A stretch of DNA of 64,000 nucleotides. It comes from Paenibacillus phytorum (GTDB lineage Bacteria > Bacillota > Bacilli > Paenibacillales > NBRC-103111). The notes beneath the pieces were generated by a model. It was not told the DNA's origin, ran no database searches, and was given only the letters and a program-made list of their open reading frames with translations. The stretch's first letter is position 1, and each line of letters opens with the position of its first letter. The stretch is from contig NZ_WHOA01000009.1 of the NCBI RefSeq assembly GCF_013141715.1, forward strand, positions 1 to 64,000, given 5' to 3'. The position numbers and the translations under genes are program-made. Shown here piece by piece: positions 38,068-47,196 of this stretch.

Positions 38068-38664
38068 TCACTTATCCTCCTCCACCTGAACCTGAGTCGT
38101 TCTAGGCAAAGCAAGCAGACGATGGTTCGCATCCACAAAGATACAATCCAGGCCCAGCGGGTATTCCGCATTCCGCTCTGCCCGGGCATCCATCCAATTC
38201 CCGCTCAACAGCACCTCGGCGCTTGAAAAGGCTTGAATGCCTGGTCCGGTCAATCGCAGCTTCGTTCCTCCGTAGAGACTTTCTGTCTCGATAATCAGCG
38301 TAGCCGAAAAGTGAGGATCTCTCAGATCGCCGATTTTGGCTGCTTGAAGCGCTTGGAGCAGATCGTTCGGTTGCGCGTCGCGCAAAACAAAAATATAATC
38401 TGCCTCACTAACCTCCGCCTCTCTGGCGTAGCTCGTCTGTTTGAACCATTGCGTAACTTGCGTTTCCCGTTCCGAGAACACTTTTAAGGAGACTTCCGTA
38501 TCCAGCAGCATTTCGGCCATGATCCTTGTAGCTGGCAAGCAGCCATTGCCCGTTTCCAGCTTCCCTGCTTCTTCGGTGAGATCCGTCACTACTCCAGGCC
38601 TTGACAGGGAGTCAATCAATTTTCTATAAGCTCTTTGTACATCGTGAACCAGATCCAGTTTCAT
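38068..38664 (-). CDS. phnH: C-P lyase subunit PhnH
   Basis: 198 residues with the PhnH pattern VQRAYRKLIDSLSRPGVVTDL and a late TGPGIQAFSSAEV. A core subunit of C-P lyase. The stop is one base before the phnI start. Confidence 0.9.
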   Translation of the reverse strand: MKLDLVHDVQRAYRKLIDSLSRPGVVTDLTEEAGKLETGNGCLPATRIMAEMLLDTEVSLKVFSERETQVTQWFKQTSYAREAEVSEADYIFVLRDAQPNDLLQALQAAKIGDLRDPHFSATLIIETESLYGGTKLRLTGPGIQAFSSAEVLLSGNWMDARAERNAEYPLGLDCIFVDANHRLLALPRTTQVQVEEDK

Positions 38665-38679
38665 GGTGAGTGTCTCCTT

Positions 38680-39105
38680 TCAATCCGTGTCCATTGTTTC
38701 AAAATCAACTTTGGTCTGCAGCACCTTCGCCTGGAAGGCCGCACGTCCGATGGCGATCAAGTCGCTTTCTGCTTGAAGAATGCTGGACCATTCCTTCGTT
38801 TCTTTCAGGCCAGCCGCATACGCGGCATCGATGACAGCCAGAGCATAGGCTTTTTCCGGATCATCGCCCTTTATAAGCCCGACACCGATTGCGCCTTCAA
38901 TCTGTACTTTGCATTCGGTCACCAGCACTTCTCCCAAATAAAATAAGCTGTTTTGCGCAGTTTCTCTTACCTTGACCATGATAAGTCCATGATTCGGCTC
39001 TTCGATCACAACGATGTTGTAACGGTTCATGATGTCTCGGGATAACGAAATTGCGACTTCGGGAGATCCGTTAATCAAAATCTCTGTTCTTTGCTTTCGT
39101 TTCAT
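38680..39105 (-). CDS. phnG: C-P lyase subunit PhnG
   Basis: 141 residues, with the PhnG marks LIMVKVRETAQNSLFYLGEVLVTEC and GDDPEKAYALAVIDAAY. Core subunit with PhnH, I, J. RBS upstream; 15 bases before phnH. Confidence 0.9.
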   Translation of the reverse strand: MKRKQRTEILINGSPEVAISLSRDIMNRYNIVVIEEPNHGLIMVKVRETAQNSLFYLGEVLVTECKVQIEGAIGVGLIKGDDPEKAYALAVIDAAYAAGLKETKEWSSILQAESDLIAIGRAAFQAKVLQTKVDFETMDTD

Positions 39106-39196
39106 GCTTGGACCTCCTTGATCTTAGAAGCCTTTCATCACTTCGAAATTCACTTTATCTTGTTGCCAGGCTAGTGGCTGTTAAGATTAAGTAAAT

Positions 39197-40093
39197 TCAA
39201 ATTTCATAGGAGAAACAGTCTCCACGGTACATAATTTTGCTGCATTCCAGTGTCGTCCCTGACTCCGTGTCTATGCACCCGGATTCGAGCACCAGCAAAG
39301 GAATGAGGCTGGAGCATGCCAGCAGATTCCTCTCATATTTAGAAGGATACGTCACACGAAGAATCGTCTGTTTGGATTGAAAATGGTGATAGCCCTTGCT
39401 TTCGTAATATTGGAACATGGAAGTTATTTGTTGTCCTTCCTTGCAAATGTGGGGAAACATAGATTCCAGAACGTAGGAAGTATGCAAGGCGATAGATTGC
39501 CCATTTACGATCCTGAGGCGCCCCACTCTATACACTCTGTCGTCATCATCTGCTTGAAGGGATTCATAGATTTTATTGTTAAACTCGATAGGCTCGCAAA
39601 ATATGTTCTTGGACTGATAGTTGTAGCCCAAATCATTCATTTTCTGGCTAAAGCTGATACTGCCGGAAAGATCGAGCGGAATGCGAAGATTTCTGTCCTG
39701 CACAAAACTGCCTTTGCCTTGCTTCGAGTAGATATAGCCCAGCTCCTGCAACCGTTCATAGGCTTTGCGCGCTGTGATTCTTGGGACTTTGAACCGGTCC
39801 GCAAGCTCATTTTCAGATGGCAATTTATCATCAGACTCAAATTTGCCGGATTGGATTGCCGTAATGAGGTAATCCATAATATCCATCTCTTCAGACATCC
39901 CCGTTACCTCCCCTATTGATAAGACATCATCCATCGTATAGGAATAATCCCCGATGCGAGCTTCAATCATCTTGTTGCGCGGACCGATAGAGGTCCACTC
40001 TCCTGCAAAACTGTTCAAGATATGGCTGCTTTCGTGAAGGCTGGGCTCAACCGACAGCGGCGAATGGGTATCAACTTGATGAATAAGCTTCAT
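39197..40093 (-). CDS. phnF: PhnF-type GntR/UTRA repressor with a hexapeptide-transferase-like N-terminal remnant
   Basis: The regulator proper is residues about 66-298: GntR winged helix (MDYLITAIQSGKFESDDKLP, then LADRFKVPRITARKAYERL) and a UTRA effector domain. An ATG at 39898 with GGGGAGG upstream gives a normal 233-residue PhnF. The open frame continues upstream to 40093, with AAAGGAG before it. Those first 65 residues (SHILNSFAGEWTSIGPR, ARIGDYSYTMDD) resemble the start of the hexapeptide acyltransferases found in phn clusters. Either start is plausible. Represses the operon until phosphonate is present. Confidence 0.8.
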   Translation of the reverse strand: MKLIHQVDTHSPLSVEPSLHESSHILNSFAGEWTSIGPRNKMIEARIGDYSYTMDDVLSIGEVTGMSEEMDIMDYLITAIQSGKFESDDKLPSENELADRFKVPRITARKAYERLQELGYIYSKQGKGSFVQDRNLRIPLDLSGSISFSQKMNDLGYNYQSKNIFCEPIEFNNKIYESLQADDDDRVYRVGRLRIVNGQSIALHTSYVLESMFPHICKEGQQITSMFQYYESKGYHHFQSKQTILRVTYPSKYERNLLACSSLIPLLVLESGCIDTESGTTLECSKIMYRGDCFSYEI

Positions 40094-40132
40094 AGGTAAA
40101 CTGCTCCTTTGGTGGATAATAAACTGTATTTT

Positions 40133-40993
40133 TTAAGCATCCAATAACGATTGTTTGCGTGTCCGGAGAAGATGAACCGTGTCTATGCCCGGACATTTAC
40201 TGCCGAGCTCCACTTCTTTTTCTCCATAAAAGCCGTGGAAATCAGAACCGCCTGTCATCACCAAGTCATATTCCTCGGCACATCCGCGTGCTCTCTCTTC
40301 ATCTTCCGTTCCATGCAGCGGATGCCATACCTCAATGCCTTGAAGGCCCGCATTTACAAGCTCAGGTAAAGCTTCGAAACTCCGATACTGTCCGGGATGC
40401 GCAAGTGCAGGGACTCCGCCTGCCGCTAAAATAGCCCGAATGGCATCTCCTGCATCGACATACTTCGTTGGGAGGTAGGCTATGCCCGGCTGCTCCCCGT
40501 TTTGGCCACGTGAAAACAACTTCTTGTATAAGTCACCGTAGATTGAGGTTGTATAGCCCTGATCAATTAACGCATGCATGATGTGCTGTTTATAAACCCC
40601 CGTACCGCCTTCTGCATACTGGAGCACTTGCTCCCATGTGATGGCATAACCAGCTTCAATCAATCTGTCGACTGCTTTTCGGCAGCCTTCATGACGCATC
40701 TCCAACATCGGACTGCAAAGCGTGGCCAGGGCATCATGTCCAGGCTCGATATAATAACCAAGAATATGAATTCTGCGATTTCTTATAAAATCATAGGCTG
40801 AAATTTCAATACCGGGAATGATTTCCACTCCCTGTTCCAGACCTTTGTCAACCATCAAAGTGAGTTCTTGGGTTGTATCATGATTTGTAATAGCCAGATG
40901 TAGGACCTCTCTTTGGATAGCCAAGTCCAAGACTTCTTCAAATGTAAGAGAACCATCAGACAATTTGGTATGGCAATGCAATTCTGCTTTCAT
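40133..40993 (-). CDS. PHP-domain phosphodiesterase of the C-P lyase pathway
   Basis: 286 residues of the PHP/PolIIIA-like family. Metal ligands: ELHCHTKLSDGS (H-x-H), AITNHDTT, GIEISAY, ALAHPGQYRS, GGSDFHG (D-x-H). First gene of the phn operon. E. coli PhnP is absent here; PHP proteins in phn clusters, such as the characterised Eggerthella lenta cyclic phosphate dihydrolase, open 5-phosphoribosyl 1,2-cyclic phosphate. The same role is likely here, but the reaction is inferred from context. Confidence 0.85.
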   Translation of the reverse strand: MKAELHCHTKLSDGSLTFEEVLDLAIQREVLHLAITNHDTTQELTLMVDKGLEQGVEIIPGIEISAYDFIRNRRIHILGYYIEPGHDALATLCSPMLEMRHEGCRKAVDRLIEAGYAITWEQVLQYAEGGTGVYKQHIMHALIDQGYTTSIYGDLYKKLFSRGQNGEQPGIAYLPTKYVDAGDAIRAILAAGGVPALAHPGQYRSFEALPELVNAGLQGIEVWHPLHGTEDEERARGCAEEYDLVMTGGSDFHGFYGEKEVELGSKCPGIDTVHLLRTRKQSLLDA

Positions 40994-41384
40994 ATAAACC
41001 TCCGCAATAATGGATATAAGATAGGTACGAATTCAAAGGTAAAGCTTTTAAATTTCGGATGAGCTTCATGTCTATAGACCTAGTCTAACTTGATGCCAAG
41101 TTACAAAGGTTAATGCCGTGTAATGCTCACGTTAAGTTACTGTAAAATTGAACATTTGAAGTGCGAAAGAATTGTTATTGCCCTCTCTGATTATTGACGT
41201 GGGAAAATAAAGTTCTTTCATGGAAATGTTGATTTGGTGCGGTTTCTAGATGCTTCAATGTAAAGGCAAATAATAATTAAGTTTTTTAATGAGCTGCCTA
41301 CCAATCAAAACATTATGAAGCAACAAGAAAATAAGGTTTTTTAATGGGACTCGATCCTTGTTTACAATTGTAAAATCGCCTTTG
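40994..41384. other. Intergenic: phn promoter, otherwise empty
   Basis: 391 bases without a convincing gene. The left third holds the phn promoter and operator. The rest is AT-rich and I see no repeat array, RNA gene or conserved box in it. Confidence 0.6.
41070..41099 (-). promoter_or_regulatory. phn promoter with PhnF-type operator
   Basis: Minus strand TTGGCA (41099-41094)-N17-TATAGA (41076-41071). The -10 lies in the perfect palindrome GTCTATAGAC (41070-41079), which matches the HutC-subfamily pattern GTNTATANAC bound by PhnF-like GntR repressors. Occupation would block RNA polymerase, so phosphonate-dependent derepression is expected. Confidence 0.75.
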
Positions 41385-41947
41385 TCATAAAAAAATTAAT
41401 AAACCCATCCTTATTAACGGACATCTTTGCACTTTTAACAGCTTTTTTCTGATCACCTTTTTCACTACATATCGGGCATCGTCCCCAACTCCACGTAGTG
41501 TTGCGGAGGCAAATGATCTTTGCCCAGAAAGTCCAACAAAATTTAGTCCCTCTATACCATTACTAACTCCAACCTTATGTCTTGGAAATCCACGATCATC
41601 CAACGCATTCAATCCCACTAAAAAAGATAAATTAGGCCTGAAGCCAGTAGCAAAAATGATTGCATCTACGCTTTCTTTCTCCCCATCCCCCCAAACAACA
41701 CCATCCTCGTACATCGAGGTAAACATTGGTCTTTGATTTGGCTTTCCACTCTCTAATAGTTGTTTAAACCCTCACCTCGAAACTCTGCTAATCCAGGAAT
41801 GTCAGGTACATAGGGTCTATGAAATGAGCCTGTTGCACATATAACAGATTCAGCATCAAGAATCTCCCCACTTTTTGTGGTAACTTGAAACCTCCCATTA
41901 ATAGATTGCAATAGCATAATCAAATTTTTTTGATTAATAAAATGCAT
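41385..41947 (-). pseudogene. Broken flavin-dependent monooxygenase
   Basis: Two pieces of one FAD/NAD(P)-dependent monooxygenase (CzcO/ArsO-like). The 5' piece (41947-41753) holds a central VICATGSFHRPYVPDIPGLAEF, and the 3' piece (41726-41385) IIFATGFRPNLSFL, HKVGVSNGIEGL and a SGQRSFASATLRGVGDDARYV ending. The N-terminal FAD fold and the NADPH-binding middle are missing, and the pieces are in different frames. Not functional. Confidence 0.8.
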
Positions 41948-42144
41948 TTATAAACCCTATTACTACTTCTTAACATCAATAAAGAAAATTCTGTAATTTG
42001 ATTATTAAAGTAAAGATTCCAGAATTGCATGGCATACGCATCTTACATCAAATTAATAATAAAGACACATAATTAATGACTTGATTTTACAAATTATAGT
42101 TATCATTGACTCGAAGCTAGAAATCAAAAGGAGTGTGAGAGATT

Positions 42145-43656
42145 TTGAGATTGAATCGTAAATCATTCCCAATGTTAGCAGTAACATTACTCGCCACAGC
42201 AGCTTTTACCACACAAGGCTTTACCAATGGGTTCCAAACATCGACAGCAGAAGCAAAAGGATCAAGTAAGAAGGATGCTACTTGGCTTGCCGGTGATCAT
42301 CACGTTCATAGTGAATGGAGTGTCGGTTGGGATAATTCCACCACTCCACCAACACGTATCAAAGGCGGAGATGCCATTTACCCAATTACGAAGAACGCTC
42401 AAATGGCAAATTCATATGGCGTGGACTGGATGGTTTCCACCGATCACGGCGGTCCAAACCATTCAAAAGTGAATTTGGAAGAAGCTTATCCCGAAGTGCT
42501 CAAAGCCCGTGAAGCGGTTCCAGGCATGATTTTATTCTATGGTATGGAATTCGATACACCCGCAGCGGATCATAGCTCACTAATCATTCCGAAGTCCGAT
42601 CAAGAGTCACAAACACTTTACAATATTGAAAGTAAATTTAATAAACGCGATCCTTATCCTACTGATCCGCAGCGGGATACTGAATCCAATATGATCGATG
42701 CCTTAAATTACATGAAAGACTTAGAAGAACCTCCTGTTCTTTTTGCAAATCATCCTGCGCGTTCAGCTAATGCAGATGGAGCTTGGGGGCAGGATACTCC
42801 GCAAGAGTTCCGTAATTGGAACGATGCAGCACCAAATGTATCCGTAGGTATGGAGGGGGCGCCTGGTCATCAGGCTGGCGCAATCAATCCGGATGGTTCC
42901 ATTGATCCAAAAGGTAGCCGGGGCGCTTATGGCAGCTTCCCGACCATGGGCGGATTTGATCAGATGAGCGCTAAAGTGGGCGGTCTTTGGGATTCCATGT
43001 TGGGAGAGGGAAGACATTGGTGGATCACATCAACTTCTGATTCACATGTAAACTGGCGTGATGGCGGCAGCGACTTCTGGCCTGGAGAATATTCCAAAAC
43101 CTATGTGAAGGCAGAGAAAACTCACGCGGATATATTGGATGGTTTACGTAATGGACGAGTATTCGTAACAACCGGTGATTTGATTAATGAATTGGATGTG
43201 ACTGCGCAAGCTGTAGGAAAGTCCCCTGCTCATGCTGAGTCCAACGGCAATCGGGCTTCCATCGGTGAAACATTAAATATCCCAAAGAAAGATGGAAGCG
43301 ATGTAACATTTACTATTCGATTTAAAGACCCGAACGCAGTCAATAGCCACGGCGATACTCCGAAAGTAAATCGCGTCGATCTTATCATGGGTGAAGTAAC
43401 AGGAAAAGTGGAAAACCGTTCTACGGCATCTAACCCGACTACGAAAGTGGTAGCTAGGTTCGACGAGAGCAACTGGAAGCAAGATGGCGAGTATATGACT
43501 ATAACGTATACATTGAAAAATGTGGACAAGGATAGTTACATACGGGTTCGCGGAACAAACACGAATGAACTTGAACCAAGTGTCGATCCTAAAGGTGAAG
43601 ATCCATGGAAAGACCTTTGGTTCTACTCCAACCCAATCTTTATGAATTTGAAATAA
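42145..43656 (+). CDS. Secreted PHP-domain metallohydrolase (CehA/McbA-like)
   Basis: 503 residues from a TTG with AAAAGGAG upstream. Signal peptide (cleavage near TAEA-KG, residue 37). PHP ligands: GDHHVHSEW (H-x-H), STDHGG, GMEFDTP, ANHPAR, STSDSHVNW (D-x-H). A beta-rich C-terminal domain follows (about 380-503, ending WKDLWFYSNPIFMN). Extracellular hydrolase of phosphate or other esters; substrate unknown. About 40% alike by eye to the gene at 44986 (shared DLWFYSNPIF ending, same motif order). A HupE/UreJ-like gene lies between the two. Confidence 0.85.
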   Translation: MRLNRKSFPMLAVTLLATAAFTTQGFTNGFQTSTAEAKGSSKKDATWLAGDHHVHSEWSVGWDNSTTPPTRIKGGDAIYPITKNAQMANSYGVDWMVSTDHGGPNHSKVNLEEAYPEVLKAREAVPGMILFYGMEFDTPAADHSSLIIPKSDQESQTLYNIESKFNKRDPYPTDPQRDTESNMIDALNYMKDLEEPPVLFANHPARSANADGAWGQDTPQEFRNWNDAAPNVSVGMEGAPGHQAGAINPDGSIDPKGSRGAYGSFPTMGGFDQMSAKVGGLWDSMLGEGRHWWITSTSDSHVNWRDGGSDFWPGEYSKTYVKAEKTHADILDGLRNGRVFVTTGDLINELDVTAQAVGKSPAHAESNGNRASIGETLNIPKKDGSDVTFTIRFKDPNAVNSHGDTPKVNRVDLIMGEVTGKVENRSTASNPTTKVVARFDESNWKQDGEYMTITYTLKNVDKDSYIRVRGTNTNELEPSVDPKGEDPWKDLWFYSNPIFMNLK

Positions 43657-43681
43657 AATCACTGTACATGGTTTGTGGCGA

Positions 43682-43713
43682 GGAGTTAAGTCAACTAGCT
43701 CCTCGTCTTTCCT
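43682..43713 (+). terminator. Rho-independent terminator
   Basis: GCGAGGAGTT pairs with GCTCCTCGTC around an AGTCAACT loop, followed by TTTCCTTTT. Confidence 0.75.
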
Positions 43714-43745
43714 TTTGAAATGAACAAAGAGGATGTGTAGTAATA

Positions 43746-44822
43746 GTGAAACTTAAATGGTTAATCATGATTCTAGCTATTGTTTTCTTAATTTCATCGC
43801 CAGTTGCCAATGCTCACAGCAATAATAGTGAGGGTTTTTCCAAAATAGATGTTCAAGATCAAGAAATAAATTACAACCTTCAACTCGATTTAATTGAATT
43901 AAGTCATGCGGTTGGATTCAAGATGAATGAACAAAACGTTGAAAACTTAGAGGAAATGAATGATATCATCAACCAAAACAAACTTCCTCTCCAAGAATAT
44001 ATGAATACGCATATTGTAGTTTACGCAGACAGCATTCCCATTGAAGGAACCATTAATCAAATGTCTGTCTTGAAGATAAAAGAACGCGCATTTGCTGATA
44101 TTATCCTTTCTTACTCTGTTAATAAAATTCCGGAAAATTTGAATGTTCGTTACAACGTATTTTTTGAAGACAGTGATCCTAGTCATGCAAACATGGCAAA
44201 AGTTCAAATTGGAGAAAAACAACAAGAGTTTATCTTTACGTACGAGGTAAGAGAATTGAATATCGGAGAAATGAGCTTTTTCACCAGCGCAAAACAATTT
44301 CTTTTGTTAGGATTAAAACATATCTTTACGGGTTATGACCATATTTTATTTGTAATCAGCTTGCTCATTGGCGCCGTAACGATCCGTCATATCCTTTCTT
44401 TAGTCACAGCATTCACTATCGCACACAGCATCACGCTTGCCCTTGCAACGCTAGACATCGTGCAATTACCTGGTAAGTTGGTTGAATCTGCGATTGCACT
44501 GAGTATTATCTATATAGCACTTAAAAACATCTTTCAACCCGAATCCAAGCACGCCCCGTGGATCGCCTTTGCTTTTGGATTAATTCATGGCTTTGGGTTT
44601 GCAGGAATCTTGGCGGAACTAAATTTAGGTGCAACCCATTTGGCTGCGTCATTATTGTTTTTTAACGTGGGAATTGAATTAGGTCAAATCCTCATTGTAT
44701 CTTTGGTATTCCCAGTTCTCATTTTCATAAATAAACGATTATCGTATAAGTGGTTTTTGCCTAGTGTGTCAACTGCCGTATTATTCTTTGGATGTATATG
44801 GTTTTTTCAAAGGGCTTTCTAG
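43746..44822 (+). CDS. HupE/UreJ-family membrane protein
   Basis: 358 residues from a GTG. Signal peptide (cleavage after VANA), an external beta-rich part (about 25-180), then six to seven membrane helices with HupE/UreJ_2 marks: FLLLGLKHIFTGYDHILFVISLL, TAFTIAHSITLALA, SAIALSIIYIALKN, GLIHGFGFAGIL, FFNVGIELGQI. The conserved histidines suggest metal handling; relatives serve hydrogenase and urease nickel. Here it sits between two secreted PHP metallohydrolases. Confidence 0.85.
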   Translation: MKLKWLIMILAIVFLISSPVANAHSNNSEGFSKIDVQDQEINYNLQLDLIELSHAVGFKMNEQNVENLEEMNDIINQNKLPLQEYMNTHIVVYADSIPIEGTINQMSVLKIKERAFADIILSYSVNKIPENLNVRYNVFFEDSDPSHANMAKVQIGEKQQEFIFTYEVRELNIGEMSFFTSAKQFLLLGLKHIFTGYDHILFVISLLIGAVTIRHILSLVTAFTIAHSITLALATLDIVQLPGKLVESAIALSIIYIALKNIFQPESKHAPWIAFAFGLIHGFGFAGILAELNLGATHLAASLLFFNVGIELGQILIVSLVFPVLIFINKRLSYKWFLPSVSTAVLFFGCIWFFQRAF

Positions 44823-44843
44823 CCCGCAATTAAAAAAATAAAG

Positions 44844-44878
44844 AAGTGTCAATTGCCTCCAATTGCACTTTTTTTTCA
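44844..44878 (+). terminator. Rho-independent terminator
   Basis: AAGTGTCAATTG/CAATTGCACTT stem with CCTC loop and eight T. Confidence 0.9.
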
Positions 44879-44985
44879 GCGAACATCGAATTTACGAAAA
44901 CTATATATCACTCTAACACTCCTTAAATGCTTGGTAGATATAATTAAAAAGTTGTACAAAATTAAAATTTAAAGGAGTTGGCTAC

Positions 44986-46563
44986 GTGTTACATAAAAAG
45001 AAGTCACTTACTATCTTAGCCCTCAGTCTTTCAATCCTTTCACAAGGTCTACCAGTTTATGCCAAAGGTTCTGTTGGCAATAATAATAATAACCCGACAG
45101 AATCTGGCGGGAAATGGATGAAAGGTGAGTATCACGTGCATACCTTTCAATCCGACGATGCTCAGCAATCACTTAAGGATGTGCTGGATAATGCATTTAA
45201 TAAGTATGGTATGGATTGGATTGCAATCTCAGATCACCTGAGAACATCATCGCGCGATGATGAAGGAAACCCTATTCCGGGAGGCCCAATTCCGTTATCT
45301 AAGGGGATTATCCAGTATCAGGCGCCAAAAATCAAACAATTGCAAGATGCAGGCGAATATAAGAATAAAATTATCTCCACAGGCTTTGAGTGGGATATGC
45401 CCACATACGAGCATGTTGGAATTGGGATTTTGACGGACAAGCCGGGATTTGCAGAGGGTTTGAAAGTGTCGAATCAGTTTGAGTATTTGTTTACTAACCG
45501 AGATGAAAGAATGTTTGATCCGGCAGATGTAGCAGCATGGAAAGCAAACGATAACAGAGCCTACTCGACCCGAGATGATGCGCGCACAGCTCTAAAATGG
45601 CTTGAAACGAATTATCCGAAAAGCAGTTATGGTATCTTAAATCACCCATCGAGAAAAACGGTTTACACAATTTCTGATATTCGGGACTTCAATAATATAG
45701 CCCCGAACGTTGTTTTCGGACTTGAAGGCATGCCGGGCAATCAAATGGAACCTGATAGAGGCGGCTTAAATTTAACCACTCCCAAAAACCGAACATATGG
45801 AGGTTCGGATTACATGATAGCAAAACTAGGTGGCGTGTGGGATGCGTTGCTTGGAGAAGGTCGCAGGTTTTGGAATTTTGCCAATTCGGATTCTCATTTT
45901 GAAATAAGCACTAATCGCCAATACTCAAGCGGATACTGGTCTGGTGAATACTCCAAGAACTATACATGGGTAAACGGTTCTAATATGCAGGCTGTCCTGA
46001 ACGGAATGCGGTCCGGAAAATCATTTTCTGTGTTCGGTGATTTGATTAACGAACTTGATTTTAATATTTCTCACGGGAAAAGCAAAGCAGAAATGGGCGG
46101 AGACCTCCAGGTGAAGGATGGGAACAACCTCAAGATCACGATCCGGTTCAAAAGTCCGGAGAAAAACAATAATGGCGACCCCGTTCAGGTCGATCATGTA
46201 GATCTTATTTCCGGTGATGTAACTGGTAAGGCGATACCAGGAACAGAAGATTACAGTAAAGATACGAACGATTCCACCAAAGTTCTTAAACGTTTCACAA
46301 GCAATGAATGGACAACGGATAACGATGGTTATAATGTGATCACCTATAAAGTAAAAGCGAGTAAAAACCAGTATTTCAGACTGAGAGGAACCAATCTGGG
46401 GACCGATGTTATTGGGGAAACAAGCAGTGGAGAGCCATTGATCGATCAAAAAACGGACATTGAGGATAATGAAACCCGTTTCGCTGAAATCAACAAACGT
46501 AACTATAAAGACCTTTGGTTTTATTCCAACCCAATCTTCGTAAATGTTGAGCCTCATAAATAG
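44986..46563 (+). CDS. Secreted PHP-domain metallohydrolase, paralogue
   Basis: 525 residues from a GTG with AAAGGAG eight bases upstream. Signal peptide (cleavage after PVYA). PHP ligands GEYHVHTFQSDD, ISDHLR, GFEWDMP, LNHPSR, NSDSHFE, and the same C-terminal domain and DLWFYSNPIF ending as the gene at 42145. Enzyme acts outside the cell or in the wall; substrate unknown. Own promoter region and terminator, so it is not strictly in the same transcript as the first two genes. Confidence 0.85.
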   Translation: MLHKKKSLTILALSLSILSQGLPVYAKGSVGNNNNNPTESGGKWMKGEYHVHTFQSDDAQQSLKDVLDNAFNKYGMDWIAISDHLRTSSRDDEGNPIPGGPIPLSKGIIQYQAPKIKQLQDAGEYKNKIISTGFEWDMPTYEHVGIGILTDKPGFAEGLKVSNQFEYLFTNRDERMFDPADVAAWKANDNRAYSTRDDARTALKWLETNYPKSSYGILNHPSRKTVYTISDIRDFNNIAPNVVFGLEGMPGNQMEPDRGGLNLTTPKNRTYGGSDYMIAKLGGVWDALLGEGRRFWNFANSDSHFEISTNRQYSSGYWSGEYSKNYTWVNGSNMQAVLNGMRSGKSFSVFGDLINELDFNISHGKSKAEMGGDLQVKDGNNLKITIRFKSPEKNNNGDPVQVDHVDLISGDVTGKAIPGTEDYSKDTNDSTKVLKRFTSNEWTTDNDGYNVITYKVKASKNQYFRLRGTNLGTDVIGETSSGEPLIDQKTDIEDNETRFAEINKRNYKDLWFYSNPIFVNVEPHK

Positions 46564-46666
46564 GATGAAACGTATGGAGATAAAGACATTAACTCTGTAG
46601 GCGCAGAATGTTAAATGGCGGAATGTTGTCGTATCAAAAGTTATATTAATGATACCAGCTATCAAA

Positions 46667-46703
46667 TAAGAAAAATCGAGCTCTTTAAGCTCGATTTTTC
46701 TTA
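46667..46703. terminator. Bidirectional terminator
   Basis: TAAGAAAAATCGAGCT/AGCTCGATTTTTCTTA, a long perfect stem with a CTTTA loop; serves the PHP gene on the plus strand and overlaps the end of the broken monooxygenase on the minus strand. Confidence 0.85.
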
Positions 46704-47172
46704 TTTATTGAAGATCTTCTCCAGCTATGAAAAAATTGTTTCTTAATATCACTATTGGTTATACACTCGACAATATACTTTGCATCAAGTCCAACGCCAC
46801 CGATAAGGCAGATCATCTTCTGTATTGCCACGGTAAACCCAAAAAGAATAATCCTTTAACCTTTGAAACCCCTCTGCTGTGAATCGGCTTCCCTTTTTCA
46901 TTTAAAATGCCAGGAATCTGGATCCAACTATAATCCGAATGGAAACCCGTTGCCCATACCACATTTTCAACTTCCACGTTACTTCCGTCTTCAAACGATA
47001 TTAATTTATGATGAGTTCCATTGGTTCTCGGTTTGATTGTTACTTTTCCTTCTCTGATTAAGGCCATAAGTTCAAGACCAAAAATCGGGTCACCCTGCTT
47101 ACTAATAAATTGACCGAGTTTACTATGGATATCAGCACTCAACAGACCCAGCTTATCAAACCACGAAGGAAA
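46685..47172 (-). pseudogene. Broken FAD-dependent monooxygenase remnant
   Basis: C-terminal third of a flavoprotein monooxygenase of a different subgroup from the one at 41.4 kb. Reads WFDKLGLLSADIHSKLG, IKPRTNGTHHKLISF, NVVWATGFHSDYSWI, VKGLFFLGLPWQY; then a frameshift near 46820 and a second frame LIGGVGLDAKYIVE to a stop at 46685. The 5' two thirds are missing; the remnant begins at the terminator of cadA. Confidence 0.75.
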
Positions 47173-47194
47173 AAACGAAGGAGGCTCTCCTTCG
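47170..47194 (-). terminator. Terminator of cadA
   Basis: CGAAGGAG-AGC-CTCCTTCG then six T on the minus strand, three bases past the cadA stop. Confidence 0.9.
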
Positions 47195-47196
47195 TT

